Shown one piece after another: positions 56,815 to 64,000 of a DNA stretch of 64,000 nucleotides. The stretch's first letter is position 1; the number at the start of each line of letters is the position of its first letter. Origin of the DNA: Ornatilinea apprima (GTDB lineage: Bacteria; Chloroflexota; Anaerolineae; Anaerolineales; Anaerolineaceae). The stretch lies in contig NZ_LGCL01000023.1 in NCBI RefSeq assembly GCF_001306115.1, forward strand, positions 1 through 64,000, written 5' to 3'. The position numbers and the translations under genes are program-made. Below the pieces are notes generated by a model that saw only the letters and a list, made by a program, of their open reading frames with translations, did not search any database and was not told the origin of the DNA.

Positions 56815-56830
56815 ATGTCATTACTAACAT
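56815..56830 (-). promoter_or_regulatory. PadR box upstream of the flavodoxin gene
   Basis: ATGT-N8-ACAT, the consensus half-site arrangement bound by PadR repressors, lies at 56815-56830. It is 28 bases upstream of the flavodoxin ATG and downstream of the PadR gene's stop, so it can block the flavodoxin promoter. Confidence 0.6.
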
Positions 56831-56861
56831 GTAATTTATGACATAATAAGACAAAAAAATA

Positions 56862-57404
56862 TTAAAGCGATTCAACCATCTGAATGGTTTCATCCAGCCA
56901 TTCCAAATAAGCCTTTTCATATCGCAAGCCAAGCTGTATCGTCGCATGCCAAAACCGGGATTCGCGTTCCAGTTCTATTGGCTTCTTTTCGTCACCCATA
57001 CGGACAGTTATATTTTCATACTCTTTCAGGCGTTGCAAGTGTAACCTGCGTTGGTGCTGAAGTTCGGCAATAATTTGATGCGATTCGCGCTGTCCAGAGA
57101 AAAACAATCTCACCAGCAGTTCCTCTTTGATCGGGCTCATCTCCTGCATAGGCCGGTCCAACCATCCTTTTAGGGCGGCTTTTCCCATCTCAGTTACATG
57201 ATAAATCCGCCGGTTTGGTTGTCCTTCCTCCTGGATAAACTGCGAGGTCACCAGACCTTCTTCTTCCATCTGGCGCAGATTGGTGTAAATTTGACTGTGA
57301 TGCGCGTGCCAGAAATGCGCTGTGGAATGGTCCAGTATTTGTTTTAAATCATAGCCCGACATAGGCTTGTAATTGAGAAAACCTAATAAGATGAAACGGA
57401 TCAT
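56862..57404 (-). CDS. PadR-family transcription regulator
   Basis: A 180-residue PadR-type protein: winged helix at 1-80 (ILGFLNYKPMSGYDLKQILD, MEEEGLVTSQF) and a Vir-type helical carboxy domain at 90-180. It should dimerise and repress by binding ATGT-N8-ACAT. Its ATG is 28 bases from a perfect such box at 57433-57448, implying autoregulation. A second box stands before the flavodoxin gene immediately downstream. Confidence 0.85.
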   Translation of the reverse strand: MIRFILLGFLNYKPMSGYDLKQILDHSTAHFWHAHHSQIYTNLRQMEEEGLVTSQFIQEEGQPNRRIYHVTEMGKAALKGWLDRPMQEMSPIKEELLVRLFFSGQRESHQIIAELQHQRRLHLQRLKEYENITVRMGDEKKPIELERESRFWHATIQLGLRYEKAYLEWLDETIQMVESL

Positions 57405-57426
57405 GTTTTAAGTATAGCAAGATTAA

Positions 57427-57453
57427 ATATATATGTCAATAATGACATATATA
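57427..57453. promoter_or_regulatory. PadR box in a long palindrome upstream of padR-like gene
   Basis: TATATATGTCA-ATAA-TGACATATATA is a perfect inverted repeat with 11-base arms, and contains ATGT-N8-ACAT at 57433-57448. It lies between the PadR gene and the divergent PPDK-regulator-like gene, so it may affect both. It overlaps the expected promoter of the PadR gene. Confidence 0.7.
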
Positions 57454-57538
57454 AGCATTGACATATAGGTCATCCAAAAAAGCTTGCGATTTTCATGAAA
57501 TTAATATGGATTCAGAATTCAAAATATATAATGGAATT

Positions 57539-58369
57539 ATGGAAGAACAGGCTACGCCATCCATCTTCATTGTCTCAGGCGGGGTGGGCGCCAGCGGTGA
57601 ACAATTAATCCACACCATGCTGGCGCAATTTCCCGATGATGCTGTGAATGTAGTCACTGTGGGGAATATTCGCCAGTCAGAGCAAATTGATGAAGTGCTG
57701 CAAAAAGCCCTGCTGTCAGATGGGTTGATCGTCTCCACCCTGGTCGATTCTCATCTTAATAACCATCTCAACCGTGAAGCCGCCCGTTTAAACGTGGCAT
57801 CTTTCGATCTGATGGGGCCTCTCATTCAATGGGTTTCACAAAAGACGGGAACGGAGCCGCTCGGCCAGCCGGGGCTATACCGCAAACTTCACCGCGTTTA
57901 CTATGACCGTGTGGCAGCCATCGATTTTGCCATGGCGCATGACGATGGAAAAAACCCGGAGGACTGGCCGCAAGCGGAAGCAGTCATTGTGGGCGTATCG
58001 CGGGTGGGCAAAACACCTCTGAGCCTGTATCTGGCGGTTTTGGGTTGGAAGGTGGCGAACTACCCGCTTGTTCCCCAATTAGCCATCCCGTCCACTCTGT
58101 TCAGTCTGGAACCCCACCGCGTTTTTGGGCTTACTATCGATCCTCACGCTTTGGTCAATTTTCGCCTGCGGCGTCAGAGACACATCGGCGCGCCCGGTTC
58201 TTCTTCGTACACCGACCCGGTCGCTGTGTATGAAGAAATCCAAGACGCGCTGAAATTGTTCCGGCAAAATGGATTTACCGTGATTAACATGACCAACAAA
58301 ACCATCGAATTGGGGGCGGACGAAATCATCCACCATCTCAGCCAGTCATCCGGCCAAACATCCACCTGA
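57539..58369 (+). CDS. PPDK regulatory protein (DUF299 kinase/pyrophosphorylase)
   Basis: A 276-residue homologue of the bifunctional regulator that phosphorylates and dephosphorylates pyruvate phosphate dikinase or PEP synthase with ADP/Pi: amino-terminal FIVSGGVGASGEQ, then P-loop VGVSRVGKTPLSLYL near 155-170 and LTIDPHALVNFR. The ATG at 57539 gives the usual start just before the first strand; in-frame ATG codons at 57506 and earlier give only extra non-conserved residues. The target enzyme is not in the window. Confidence 0.85.
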   Translation: MEEQATPSIFIVSGGVGASGEQLIHTMLAQFPDDAVNVVTVGNIRQSEQIDEVLQKALLSDGLIVSTLVDSHLNNHLNREAARLNVASFDLMGPLIQWVSQKTGTEPLGQPGLYRKLHRVYYDRVAAIDFAMAHDDGKNPEDWPQAEAVIVGVSRVGKTPLSLYLAVLGWKVANYPLVPQLAIPSTLFSLEPHRVFGLTIDPHALVNFRLRRQRHIGAPGSSSYTDPVAVYEEIQDALKLFRQNGFTVINMTNKTIELGADEIIHHLSQSSGQTST

Positions 58370-58395
58370 CCAAGACAGACCAGATAAATAGGCCT

Positions 58396-60015
58396 CTATT
58401 CAGGCCTGGTTGCCGGATTCTCTCCCATGCCCCACCCCACCGGGTAGAGCCCCTCAATGGAAACGGGTAAGCGCCCGCTGATTTTGATGATCCCAAACAA
58501 TGCTTTTGCCAGCGCCCGCATGGAAGGCTCTTGAATACCGTAAGTGCATACAAACACAGGCGCTTCGGGGAAAGCGGTGAGATCGTATGGCAGGCGCAGC
58601 GCCGCGACCACGGTTGGTAATTCCAGTTTTAATGCCTGGCGCACCAATTCCGATTGCCCCTCAGAAGCAAACGCGTTCAGCGTGCCTATCACCAGCACAT
58701 CATACGGCCGCAGTCGTTCCAACAAGTCCGTGATTTCGCGCTCATCCGGATTCATCGGCACAATCCACTCATCCACCGCCGGGTGGTACAAGCGCAGCGC
58801 GGCGGCCAGACCAGGGGTGATATAAGATGAAGTATCCGCGGGGGTCAGATCGGCCGGTTTGAACTGCATCACCGCCACACGCTGATCAGGTCGCAGCCGC
58901 AACGGCAGCAGACGGTGCTGGTCACGAACCAGGGTAATGGATTTTTCCGCGATTGCATCCGCCACTGCCAGGTGATCCGCGCAGCCCACCACGCTCAAGT
59001 CGGGCTGCGAAAAACCCGCCAGCCAGCGCTTGAGTGAGAGGATGCGGTCAATGGATTTCATTGTCTCTTCAGCGTCCAGCGCGCCCTCTTGCGCTGCCGT
59101 TTGCAGGCTGGTGAACACGCGGCGCTGATCCGCTGGATCGGACGTAAGCAACAACAAATCCACTCCCGCGGCAACCGCGCGCAGCGCGTCTTCGCCCAGC
59201 GCCTCGCCCTGGCGGATCGCCTTCATGTCCATCGCGTCGGTTACAATCACACCGTCAAAACCCAACTCTTCGCGGAGAAGCCCCCGCAAAATGCGCTGGG
59301 AAAGCGTGGCGGGGGGCGCGTCTGGCCCGTCGAGCGCTGGCAGCGCCAGGTGCGCGCTCATGACCATCTGCACACCGCCCGCGATCGCATTCTTAAAGGG
59401 AAGAAACTCAACCCGTCTGAGGCGGTCAAGCGCGTGCGGAACGGAAGAAAGCCCATGATGTGAATCGCTGGCCGTATCACCGTGACCGGGGAAATGCTTG
59501 GCGGTGGCGGCAACCCCCTGTGATTGGATGCCGCGAATCATGGCGCTGGCCAGCCGGCCCACCTCTTCCGGGTTTTCCCCAAAAGAGCGGATGCCAATCA
59601 CCGGGTTGCGCGGGTTAATGTTGACATCGCACACCGGCGCGTAATTAACATTCACACCCATCGCCAGCAGTTCCCGGCCCAGCACTTCACCAGCCTGAAC
59701 CGCCAGCGCTTCCGATCCACCTCCCCCCAGCGCCATATTGCCCGGCAGCGGGGTGCATTCCCCGCCAATCGCCATTAGCTGGCCGCCTTCCTGGTCTGCC
59801 GCGATCAGCAGCGGCGGCAGCCCCCGCGCTCGCGCGATGGATTGCAGTGCGGCGGTCAGCTCGCGCAGTTGAGCAGGGCTATCCACATTCAATGAGCGAA
59901 AAAGCGTCAGCCCGGCGGGAGCGTACTCTCGTATCGCTGTTTCCACTTGCGACGTCATGCTCTTGCCTGTGAACGCCAGCAGCAGTTTTTGTCCGATCAA
60001 TGAAGAAGCTTCCAC
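58396..60015 (-). CDS. GH3 beta-N-acetylhexosaminidase (NagZ-like)
   Basis: A 539-residue glycoside hydrolase family 3 enzyme: ADQEGGQ, KHFPGHGDT with the catalytic dyad region near 185, SAHLALPALD, and the nucleophile motif VTDAMDM near 260. The GHGDT loop is the mark of N-acetylhexosaminidases such as NagZ. A carboxy-terminal GH3_C-like half follows. No signal peptide is seen, so it probably acts in the cytoplasm on imported sugar. The GTG start at 60015 follows the permease stop by 3 bases. It is the last gene of the amino-sugar operon. Confidence 0.85.
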   Translation of the reverse strand: MEASSLIGQKLLLAFTGKSMTSQVETAIREYAPAGLTLFRSLNVDSPAQLRELTAALQSIARARGLPPLLIAADQEGGQLMAIGGECTPLPGNMALGGGGSEALAVQAGEVLGRELLAMGVNVNYAPVCDVNINPRNPVIGIRSFGENPEEVGRLASAMIRGIQSQGVAATAKHFPGHGDTASDSHHGLSSVPHALDRLRRVEFLPFKNAIAGGVQMVMSAHLALPALDGPDAPPATLSQRILRGLLREELGFDGVIVTDAMDMKAIRQGEALGEDALRAVAAGVDLLLLTSDPADQRRVFTSLQTAAQEGALDAEETMKSIDRILSLKRWLAGFSQPDLSVVGCADHLAVADAIAEKSITLVRDQHRLLPLRLRPDQRVAVMQFKPADLTPADTSSYITPGLAAALRLYHPAVDEWIVPMNPDEREITDLLERLRPYDVLVIGTLNAFASEGQSELVRQALKLELPTVVAALRLPYDLTAFPEAPVFVCTYGIQEPSMRALAKALFGIIKISGRLPVSIEGLYPVGWGMGENPATRPE

Positions 60016-60018
60016 GCC

Positions 60019-60861
60019 TTAACCTTTCAATCCAGAAACGACCACCCCTTCCAGAATGAAGCGCTGGGCAAAGAAGAAGACCACCATCAGCGGTACCGTG
60101 GTGAGCACCGCGGCGGCCATAATGGTGGGCCACTGCTGGACGGTCAAATTGATGTTATACAGCGTGGATACATACACAGGCAGCGTATACAGGTCCACGG
60201 TTTGCAAATACATTAATGGCGCCAGCAGGCTGTTCCACAACCCGACGAACAGAAAAGTAGCCACGGTTGCCAGCGGCGCTTTCACCAGCGGCATCACCAC
60301 TTCCCAGAAAATCTGGATGTGATTGGCCCCATCCACAAAAGCGGATTCATCCAGCTCTTTGGGAATCTGCGACATGGATTGGCGCAACAAAAAGACCATT
60401 GCCGCGCCGCCCGCGAAATAACCGGGGATGATAATCGGGTTGAAGGTTCCGATCCAATCCAGCTTGTTGAAGAAAACATACTGCGGAACGATCAGCGCCT
60501 GAGGTGGGATCATCATGGTAGCCAGCATCAGGAAGAAGACAAAATTACGGCCCGGCCAATCAATGCGGCTGAAAGCGTACGCCACCACCGCAATGGAAAA
60601 GAGCGTACCCACCAGCGCCAGGGTGACAAAAAAAACGGTGTTAAAGTAGGCGCGCAGAAAGTCGCTGTTTTGGAAGATTGCCAGGTAAGTGTTTAACGAA
60701 GGATTCTCAGGCAGCCAGACAATCCCCGCCGCGTTGGTCTCTTCCAGTGTCTTTAAGGAAGAAGAGATCATCCAAAACAGCGGGAAGCTCATAACCAGGG
60801 TAGCACCAGTTAGAAGAAAGTAAAGCAAGATTTTTTTAATAATTTCCCAAGACTCACGCAT
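60019..60861 (-). CDS. Sugar ABC transporter permease (MalG type)
   Basis: A 280-residue permease with six membrane helices and the EAA loop LDESAFVDGANHIQIFWEVVMPLVKAPLATVATFLF. It forms a heterodimer with the permease encoded just upstream. No ATPase gene is present here, as is usual for such CUT1 systems that share an MsmK-like ATPase. The genes fit uptake of an oligosaccharide. Confidence 0.9.
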   Translation of the reverse strand: MRESWEIIKKILLYFLLTGATLVMSFPLFWMISSSLKTLEETNAAGIVWLPENPSLNTYLAIFQNSDFLRAYFNTVFFVTLALVGTLFSIAVVAYAFSRIDWPGRNFVFFLMLATMMIPPQALIVPQYVFFNKLDWIGTFNPIIIPGYFAGGAAMVFLLRQSMSQIPKELDESAFVDGANHIQIFWEVVMPLVKAPLATVATFLFVGLWNSLLAPLMYLQTVDLYTLPVYVSTLYNINLTVQQWPTIMAAAVLTTVPLMVVFFFAQRFILEGVVVSGLKG

Positions 60862-60870
60862 GAGAATCTC

Positions 60871-62025
60871 CTAATACAAGTCGTAAGTGACCCAGCGGTC
60901 TTGCATTTTGAATTGAATGGCGGTGACGATAAGAATGATGATCAGGATCAGCCAGGAGATGGCCGAACCATAGCCAATCTCAAAATGGCGGAAGCTGGCC
61001 TGCCACAGGTAATACACCATTGAAATTGCCGAAGGCACCAACGGCTGATTATCCCGGTACAGCACAAAAATCGGCTCAAAGATTTGCAGGGAATTGATCA
61101 ACCCCACCACCAGGTTATAGAAAATATAAGGGGTGAGCAGCGGAAAAGAAATTTTCCAAAAGCGACGCCAGGCGGTGGCGCCGTCAACTTCGGCGGCCTC
61201 ATGCAGTTCGCGGGGAATATTCTTTAACCCCGCCAGGAAGATCAACATCATCGCGCCGCAACCCCAGATCATCAACAACACCACCGACATTTTTGACCAT
61301 AACGGACTTTGCACCCATAGCGGAACGCGATTGGCCGCCGGGAAGCCGGTTTCCCAAACTTTGGTCAGCAAATTGAACTTTCCGTTGCTGATCCCCAGGA
61401 AGAACGCGCTGGAGAGTTCAACCACAAAAACCAGGGCGCGATTGACATATCCAAGGGCGGGTATAGCGGTGGTGATGGCGCGGATCAACTGGTTGATAAT
61501 ACCTGTGCCGGTGTTCAACATCAAACGCCAGGCCAGCAGCACAGCCGTGTTGAAGCCCAAAATCACCGGTAAATAGAAAGCCATTCGGAAGACCTTCTGA
61601 CCGGGCAGTTTCTCGTTCAACAGCACCGCCAGCAGCAAGGCAAAACCCATCTGAAGCGGCAAGCCGATGAAGGTCAAATACAGGGTATTGACAATCGAAG
61701 CGCGGAAACCGGAATCTTTTAAGATCAACTGGGCATAATTTTCCAGGCCAATCCAATTGGCCGGCTCGTTGGAGACCACGCGGTAATCGGTGAAACTCCA
61801 ATAAATTGAGAAACCCAGCGGAATAATCACAAAAATCAGGAAGCCAACGATCCAGGGCGCGGCAAACAAGTAGCCGGCGAAGGTGTTTTGCTGTTTTCTT
61901 TGCGAAGCCCCAAACAATTTGGCAACCAAACGCGCCAGCGCACCCAGGCCAAAGCTGGAAATAATAATGAAGATGATTGCTGCTACAGCCGTAAGTAGCG
62001 CGTCAAGATATGGATTCTCAATCAT
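60871..62025 (-). CDS. Sugar ABC transporter permease (MalF type, extended)
   Basis: A 384-residue permease with six transport helices plus an extra amino-terminal helix (residues 8-30) seen in some Anaerolineae MalF homologues. The EAA loop LHEAAEVDGATAWRRFWKISFPLLTPYIF is present near 290. It partners the MalG-type permease at 60019-60861, 10 bases downstream. Its gene follows the sugar-binding lipoprotein gene after a stable hairpin. Confidence 0.9.
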   Translation of the reverse strand: MIENPYLDALLTAVAAIIFIIISSFGLGALARLVAKLFGASQRKQQNTFAGYLFAAPWIVGFLIFVIIPLGFSIYWSFTDYRVVSNEPANWIGLENYAQLILKDSGFRASIVNTLYLTFIGLPLQMGFALLLAVLLNEKLPGQKVFRMAFYLPVILGFNTAVLLAWRLMLNTGTGIINQLIRAITTAIPALGYVNRALVFVVELSSAFFLGISNGKFNLLTKVWETGFPAANRVPLWVQSPLWSKMSVVLLMIWGCGAMMLIFLAGLKNIPRELHEAAEVDGATAWRRFWKISFPLLTPYIFYNLVVGLINSLQIFEPIFVLYRDNQPLVPSAISMVYYLWQASFRHFEIGYGSAISWLILIIILIVTAIQFKMQDRWVTYDLY

Positions 62026-62052
62026 GCTTACTCCAAACTGGTAAGGATGAAG

Positions 62053-62084
62053 AAGTTGGATGGGAGTTTCCCCCCATCCAACTT
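62053..62084 (-). promoter_or_regulatory. Intercistronic hairpin between binding protein and permease genes
   Basis: AAGTTGGATGGG (62053-62064) pairs with CCCATCCAACTT (62073-62084), a perfect 12-bp stem with an 8-base loop. It lies between the binding-protein stop and the permease start on the minus strand, with no long U-run on that strand. Such stems protect the upstream message, giving more binding protein than permease. Confidence 0.65.
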
Positions 62085-62105
62085 TCCTTTTATTTCGTGC
62101 GAGTG

Positions 62106-63491
62106 TTATTTGCCCAACGCGGTGGTGTATTCTTCTTGAATCTTAGCCACTACATCTTCGGGAGTCAATTCTTCGGTGATGAGTTTGCCCAACGCGTCCT
62201 GCATGATCGTGGAGAGCTTGGCAGCTTCCTCGATACCGGCAAAACCAACACCATACTGGGAAGCCAATTCGGCTTCTCGTGCAAGCTGCGGAGAGTCTGC
62301 CACGTAGCCATACTGAGCGTCGTTGCGCGCCGGGATCAGGCTCATGGTCTCATTCCATTTGTGGTTGGCTTCTTTGCTGAAGGCCATCTTCAGCCATTCG
62401 GCGGCCAGCTCTTTGTTGGGGCTGTAATCGGCAACGGCCAGCCAGTCATTGAAGGCCAACACAACCGGTTTGCTGTTGGGGAAGTTCGCGGGATCGCCAA
62501 AGAACGGATCGATGCTGACGTTCTCCCACACGGGGCGGTCGAAGGCCGGGGCAGCCCAACCAGAGTGAGCCAGGCAGACCGCGCCGTTATCCACACCGGT
62601 TTCGTCGTTCACATCAATGACCGAACCCTGTCCGGTGGGCAGAGCACCAACCGCGTCCGCGGCCGGGCCGTAGATCGCCTGGCGCATGTCCAGCATGAAC
62701 TGGGTGGTCGCCAGCGCTTCGGGTGAGTCAAAGTTGGGGGTTCCGTCGGCTTTGTAAAGCTCGCCGCCCAGGGAGTAGTACACCAACAGCCACCACTGCC
62801 AGTCCGCCATCGAACCAGCATCCACCGGCACTAAAGCCTGCTGCACCAGCGAGTTGGTTGCAGGGTCAATTTTAGAGGCCTTGCCAGCAAAGTCTACCCA
62901 CTCAGCGAAGTTTTGGGGGGTGCCAGTGGTCCAACCCGAAGCTTCCATCAAGTCGGTGCGGCAGAAAACGTAGCGAGGCGCGGTGAAAATGGGCAGACCG
63001 CGCAGTTTGCCATCGTATTTGGCGTTTTCAAGCGCCGGACCAAAATTGGCAATATCCGGCCAGGCTGCTTCGCCCAGGTACTCTTCCATATCCGCCAAGC
63101 TCTCGCCGTAGAGGGTGTTCATTTCAGAGCCGAGGTTGATGATGTCGGGGCCTTCACCAGCGGCGAAGAAACCGCTGAAGGTAGTGTCCCAACCGCTCCA
63201 GGTGCCTTCGGTGATTTCAACGGTTACGCCGGGATGGGCGGCTTCAAAAGCGGGGTTGATATCGCTCTTCAGCCAGGCGATCGTATCGGGGGTGTAATCC
63301 AGAAGGTAAACCTTCAAGGTTTTCGCTTCCGCGGCAGCCGGGGCTTCTACAGCAGCCGGTGCTTCCGTCGCGGCAGGGGCTTCAGCAGCAGGGGCCTCAG
63401 GGACAGCTGCTTCCTGGGTCGCCGCCGGGGCAGCGCAGGCGCTCAAGACAATGCTGAGCAGCATCAACACAACAAACAACTTAGTACGCAT
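62106..63491 (-). CDS. Sugar ABC transporter binding lipoprotein
   Basis: A 461-residue extracellular binding protein: signal ending IVLSAC at residue 19, an Ala/Pro/Glu-rich linker (20-55), then a CUT1 type-1 fold with NLGSEMNTL, PNKELAAEWLKMAFS and a short helical end. The long flexible linker reaches out from the membrane. It is the first of the transport genes in the amino-sugar operon. Confidence 0.9.
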   Translation of the reverse strand: MRTKLFVVLMLLSIVLSACAAPAATQEAAVPEAPAAEAPAATEAPAAVEAPAAAEAKTLKVYLLDYTPDTIAWLKSDINPAFEAAHPGVTVEITEGTWSGWDTTFSGFFAAGEGPDIINLGSEMNTLYGESLADMEEYLGEAAWPDIANFGPALENAKYDGKLRGLPIFTAPRYVFCRTDLMEASGWTTGTPQNFAEWVDFAGKASKIDPATNSLVQQALVPVDAGSMADWQWWLLVYYSLGGELYKADGTPNFDSPEALATTQFMLDMRQAIYGPAADAVGALPTGQGSVIDVNDETGVDNGAVCLAHSGWAAPAFDRPVWENVSIDPFFGDPANFPNSKPVVLAFNDWLAVADYSPNKELAAEWLKMAFSKEANHKWNETMSLIPARNDAQYGYVADSPQLAREAELASQYGVGFAGIEEAAKLSTIMQDALGKLITEELTPEDVVAKIQEEYTTALGK

Positions 63492-63629
63492 GGATTCTTC
63501 TCCTTCTCAGAGTTTTGATCAAATTGAACAACCATTGATTCAGCCGATGAATAACTTCCGATTTTCTATTTTTTGATCCAGAGATACTCCTTTCTTTCAG
63601 AGATCCAATGGCTTCTCATTGGGATTGGA

Positions 63630-64000
63630 TTAACTCATTCGCTGTATCCTTTGGGATACATCGCTCGAAAAGCGTTGGATGTAGGTTTCCACATAGGCTG
63701 CCGGGGACAAATGAAGGTCGGTGAGCAGCGGGCTCAGATCCATAGCGAAGGACAAGCCGGTGGATACATCTACTCCGTGCGATTCTGAATAGGTGGCATT
63801 GGCCCGGCGGCGGGCCAGCGAGGCCAGGTCGTAGCGTTTTCCGCCGCTGATTTGCGAGTCAAACACGCCCAACAATGCCGCTTGCAGGTTCTCTTGCTCC
63901 GAAAGCTCAAAATTGACTTTGTCGCTGTCCAGCATCCAGTCCAGTGAGCGCCAGACCTCACAGCCGTACAGCTTGCGCGGCCGCTCCTCGGAGGGCAGGC
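63630..64000 (-). CDS. PIG-L family deacetylase, carboxy-terminal part (truncated by window end)
   Basis: The frame is open to the right window edge (first complete codon at 63998). It reads KLYGCEVWRSLDWM, FDSQISGGKRYDLASLARRR and SLSPLLTDLHL-type endings, matching the carboxy part of PIG-L/LmbE-type deacetylases, which remove acetyl groups from N-acetylglucosamine-containing substrates using zinc. Its position upstream of a sugar importer and GH3 hexosaminidase fits amino-sugar degradation. The amino-terminal catalytic motifs lie outside the window. Confidence 0.7.
   Translation of the reverse strand, partial: LPSEERPRKLYGCEVWRSLDWMLDSDKVNFELSEQENLQAALLGVFDSQISGGKRYDLASLARRRANATYSESHGVDVSTGLSFAMDLSPLLTDLHLSPAAYVETYIQRFSSDVSQRIQRMS

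Noticed and set aside
1-64000. CRISPR arrays, tRNA and rRNA genes
   Set aside because: No regularly spaced repeats, tRNA T-loop signatures in context or rRNA segments were seen on either strand.

Overview
This 64 kb window most likely comes from a Chloroflexota bacterium of the Anaerolineae type. The support is indirect: roughly 50% GC, lipoprotein-type solute-binding proteins, a MalT-like LuxR regulator, an Anaerolineae-style PIG-L deacetylase next to a sugar ABC transporter, and many small membrane-protein families. No rRNA or tRNA gene was seen, so the taxonomy is inference. Most genes lie on the minus strand and are read from right to left.

Left end (1-10 kb). The window opens on the 3' remnant of an IS3-type insertion sequence and a small hypothetical gene. 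A long minus-strand cluster follows: an OpuB/OpuC-type importer for betaine- or carnitine-like compounds (two permeases, lipoprotein, ATPase), a 3-hydroxyacyl-CoA/carnitine-type dehydrogenase, a B12-binding enzyme and an opine-dehydrogenase family protein. Together they look like a locus for uptake and breakdown of a quaternary ammonium or amino-acid-derived compound. A YibE/F membrane protein closes this part.

10-30 kb. An iron-sulfur flavoprotein and a ferric-reductase-like flavocytochrome lie on the plus strand. Opposite them is an eight-gene surface-polysaccharide locus: a Wzm/Wzt-type ABC exporter, three FemAB/GNAT-like transferases, a DegT aminotransferase and two GT2 glycosyltransferases. 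A 1349-residue CHASE-PAS-PAS-GAF-GAF-HD-GYP sensor lies directly upstream. A GT-C-like membrane protein, a flavodoxin and an isoprenylcysteine-methyltransferase-like protein follow.

30-39 kb is the most notable region. It contains two clear fluoride riboswitches, each with a promoter -10 box in front and an intrinsic terminator behind. One precedes a pair of MutS-like ATPases with overlapping reading frames. The other precedes a CBS-domain protein and a shortened P-type ATPase split by an in-frame stop. A third, degenerate candidate aptamer precedes a complete P3A-type proton ATPase. No CrcB/Fluc channel or CLC-F antiporter is present in the window, so this looks like a non-canonical fluoride-response module.

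39-58 kb holds mostly accessory genes: a Vps62-like protein, an AIM24-like protein, a NUDIX hydrolase, a DUF1858/DUF2249 protein, a choloylglycine-hydrolase-like enzyme, a SnoaL-like protein, a degenerate CPBP protease, and an amidohydrolase fused to two glyoxalase-like domains made by an exact 396 bp tandem duplication. A MalT-like regulator, DUF4386-type membrane proteins, an XRE/membrane-protein pair with a strong promoter, and a tandem flavodoxin gene with its PadR regulator and two matching PadR boxes complete this part.

58-64 kb. A PPDK-regulatory-protein homologue is followed by a minus-strand amino-sugar module: a PIG-L deacetylase (cut by the window end), a sugar-binding lipoprotein, two MalF/MalG-type permeases and a GH3 beta-N-acetylhexosaminidase. 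This set fits import and trimming of N-acetylglucosamine-containing oligosaccharides.
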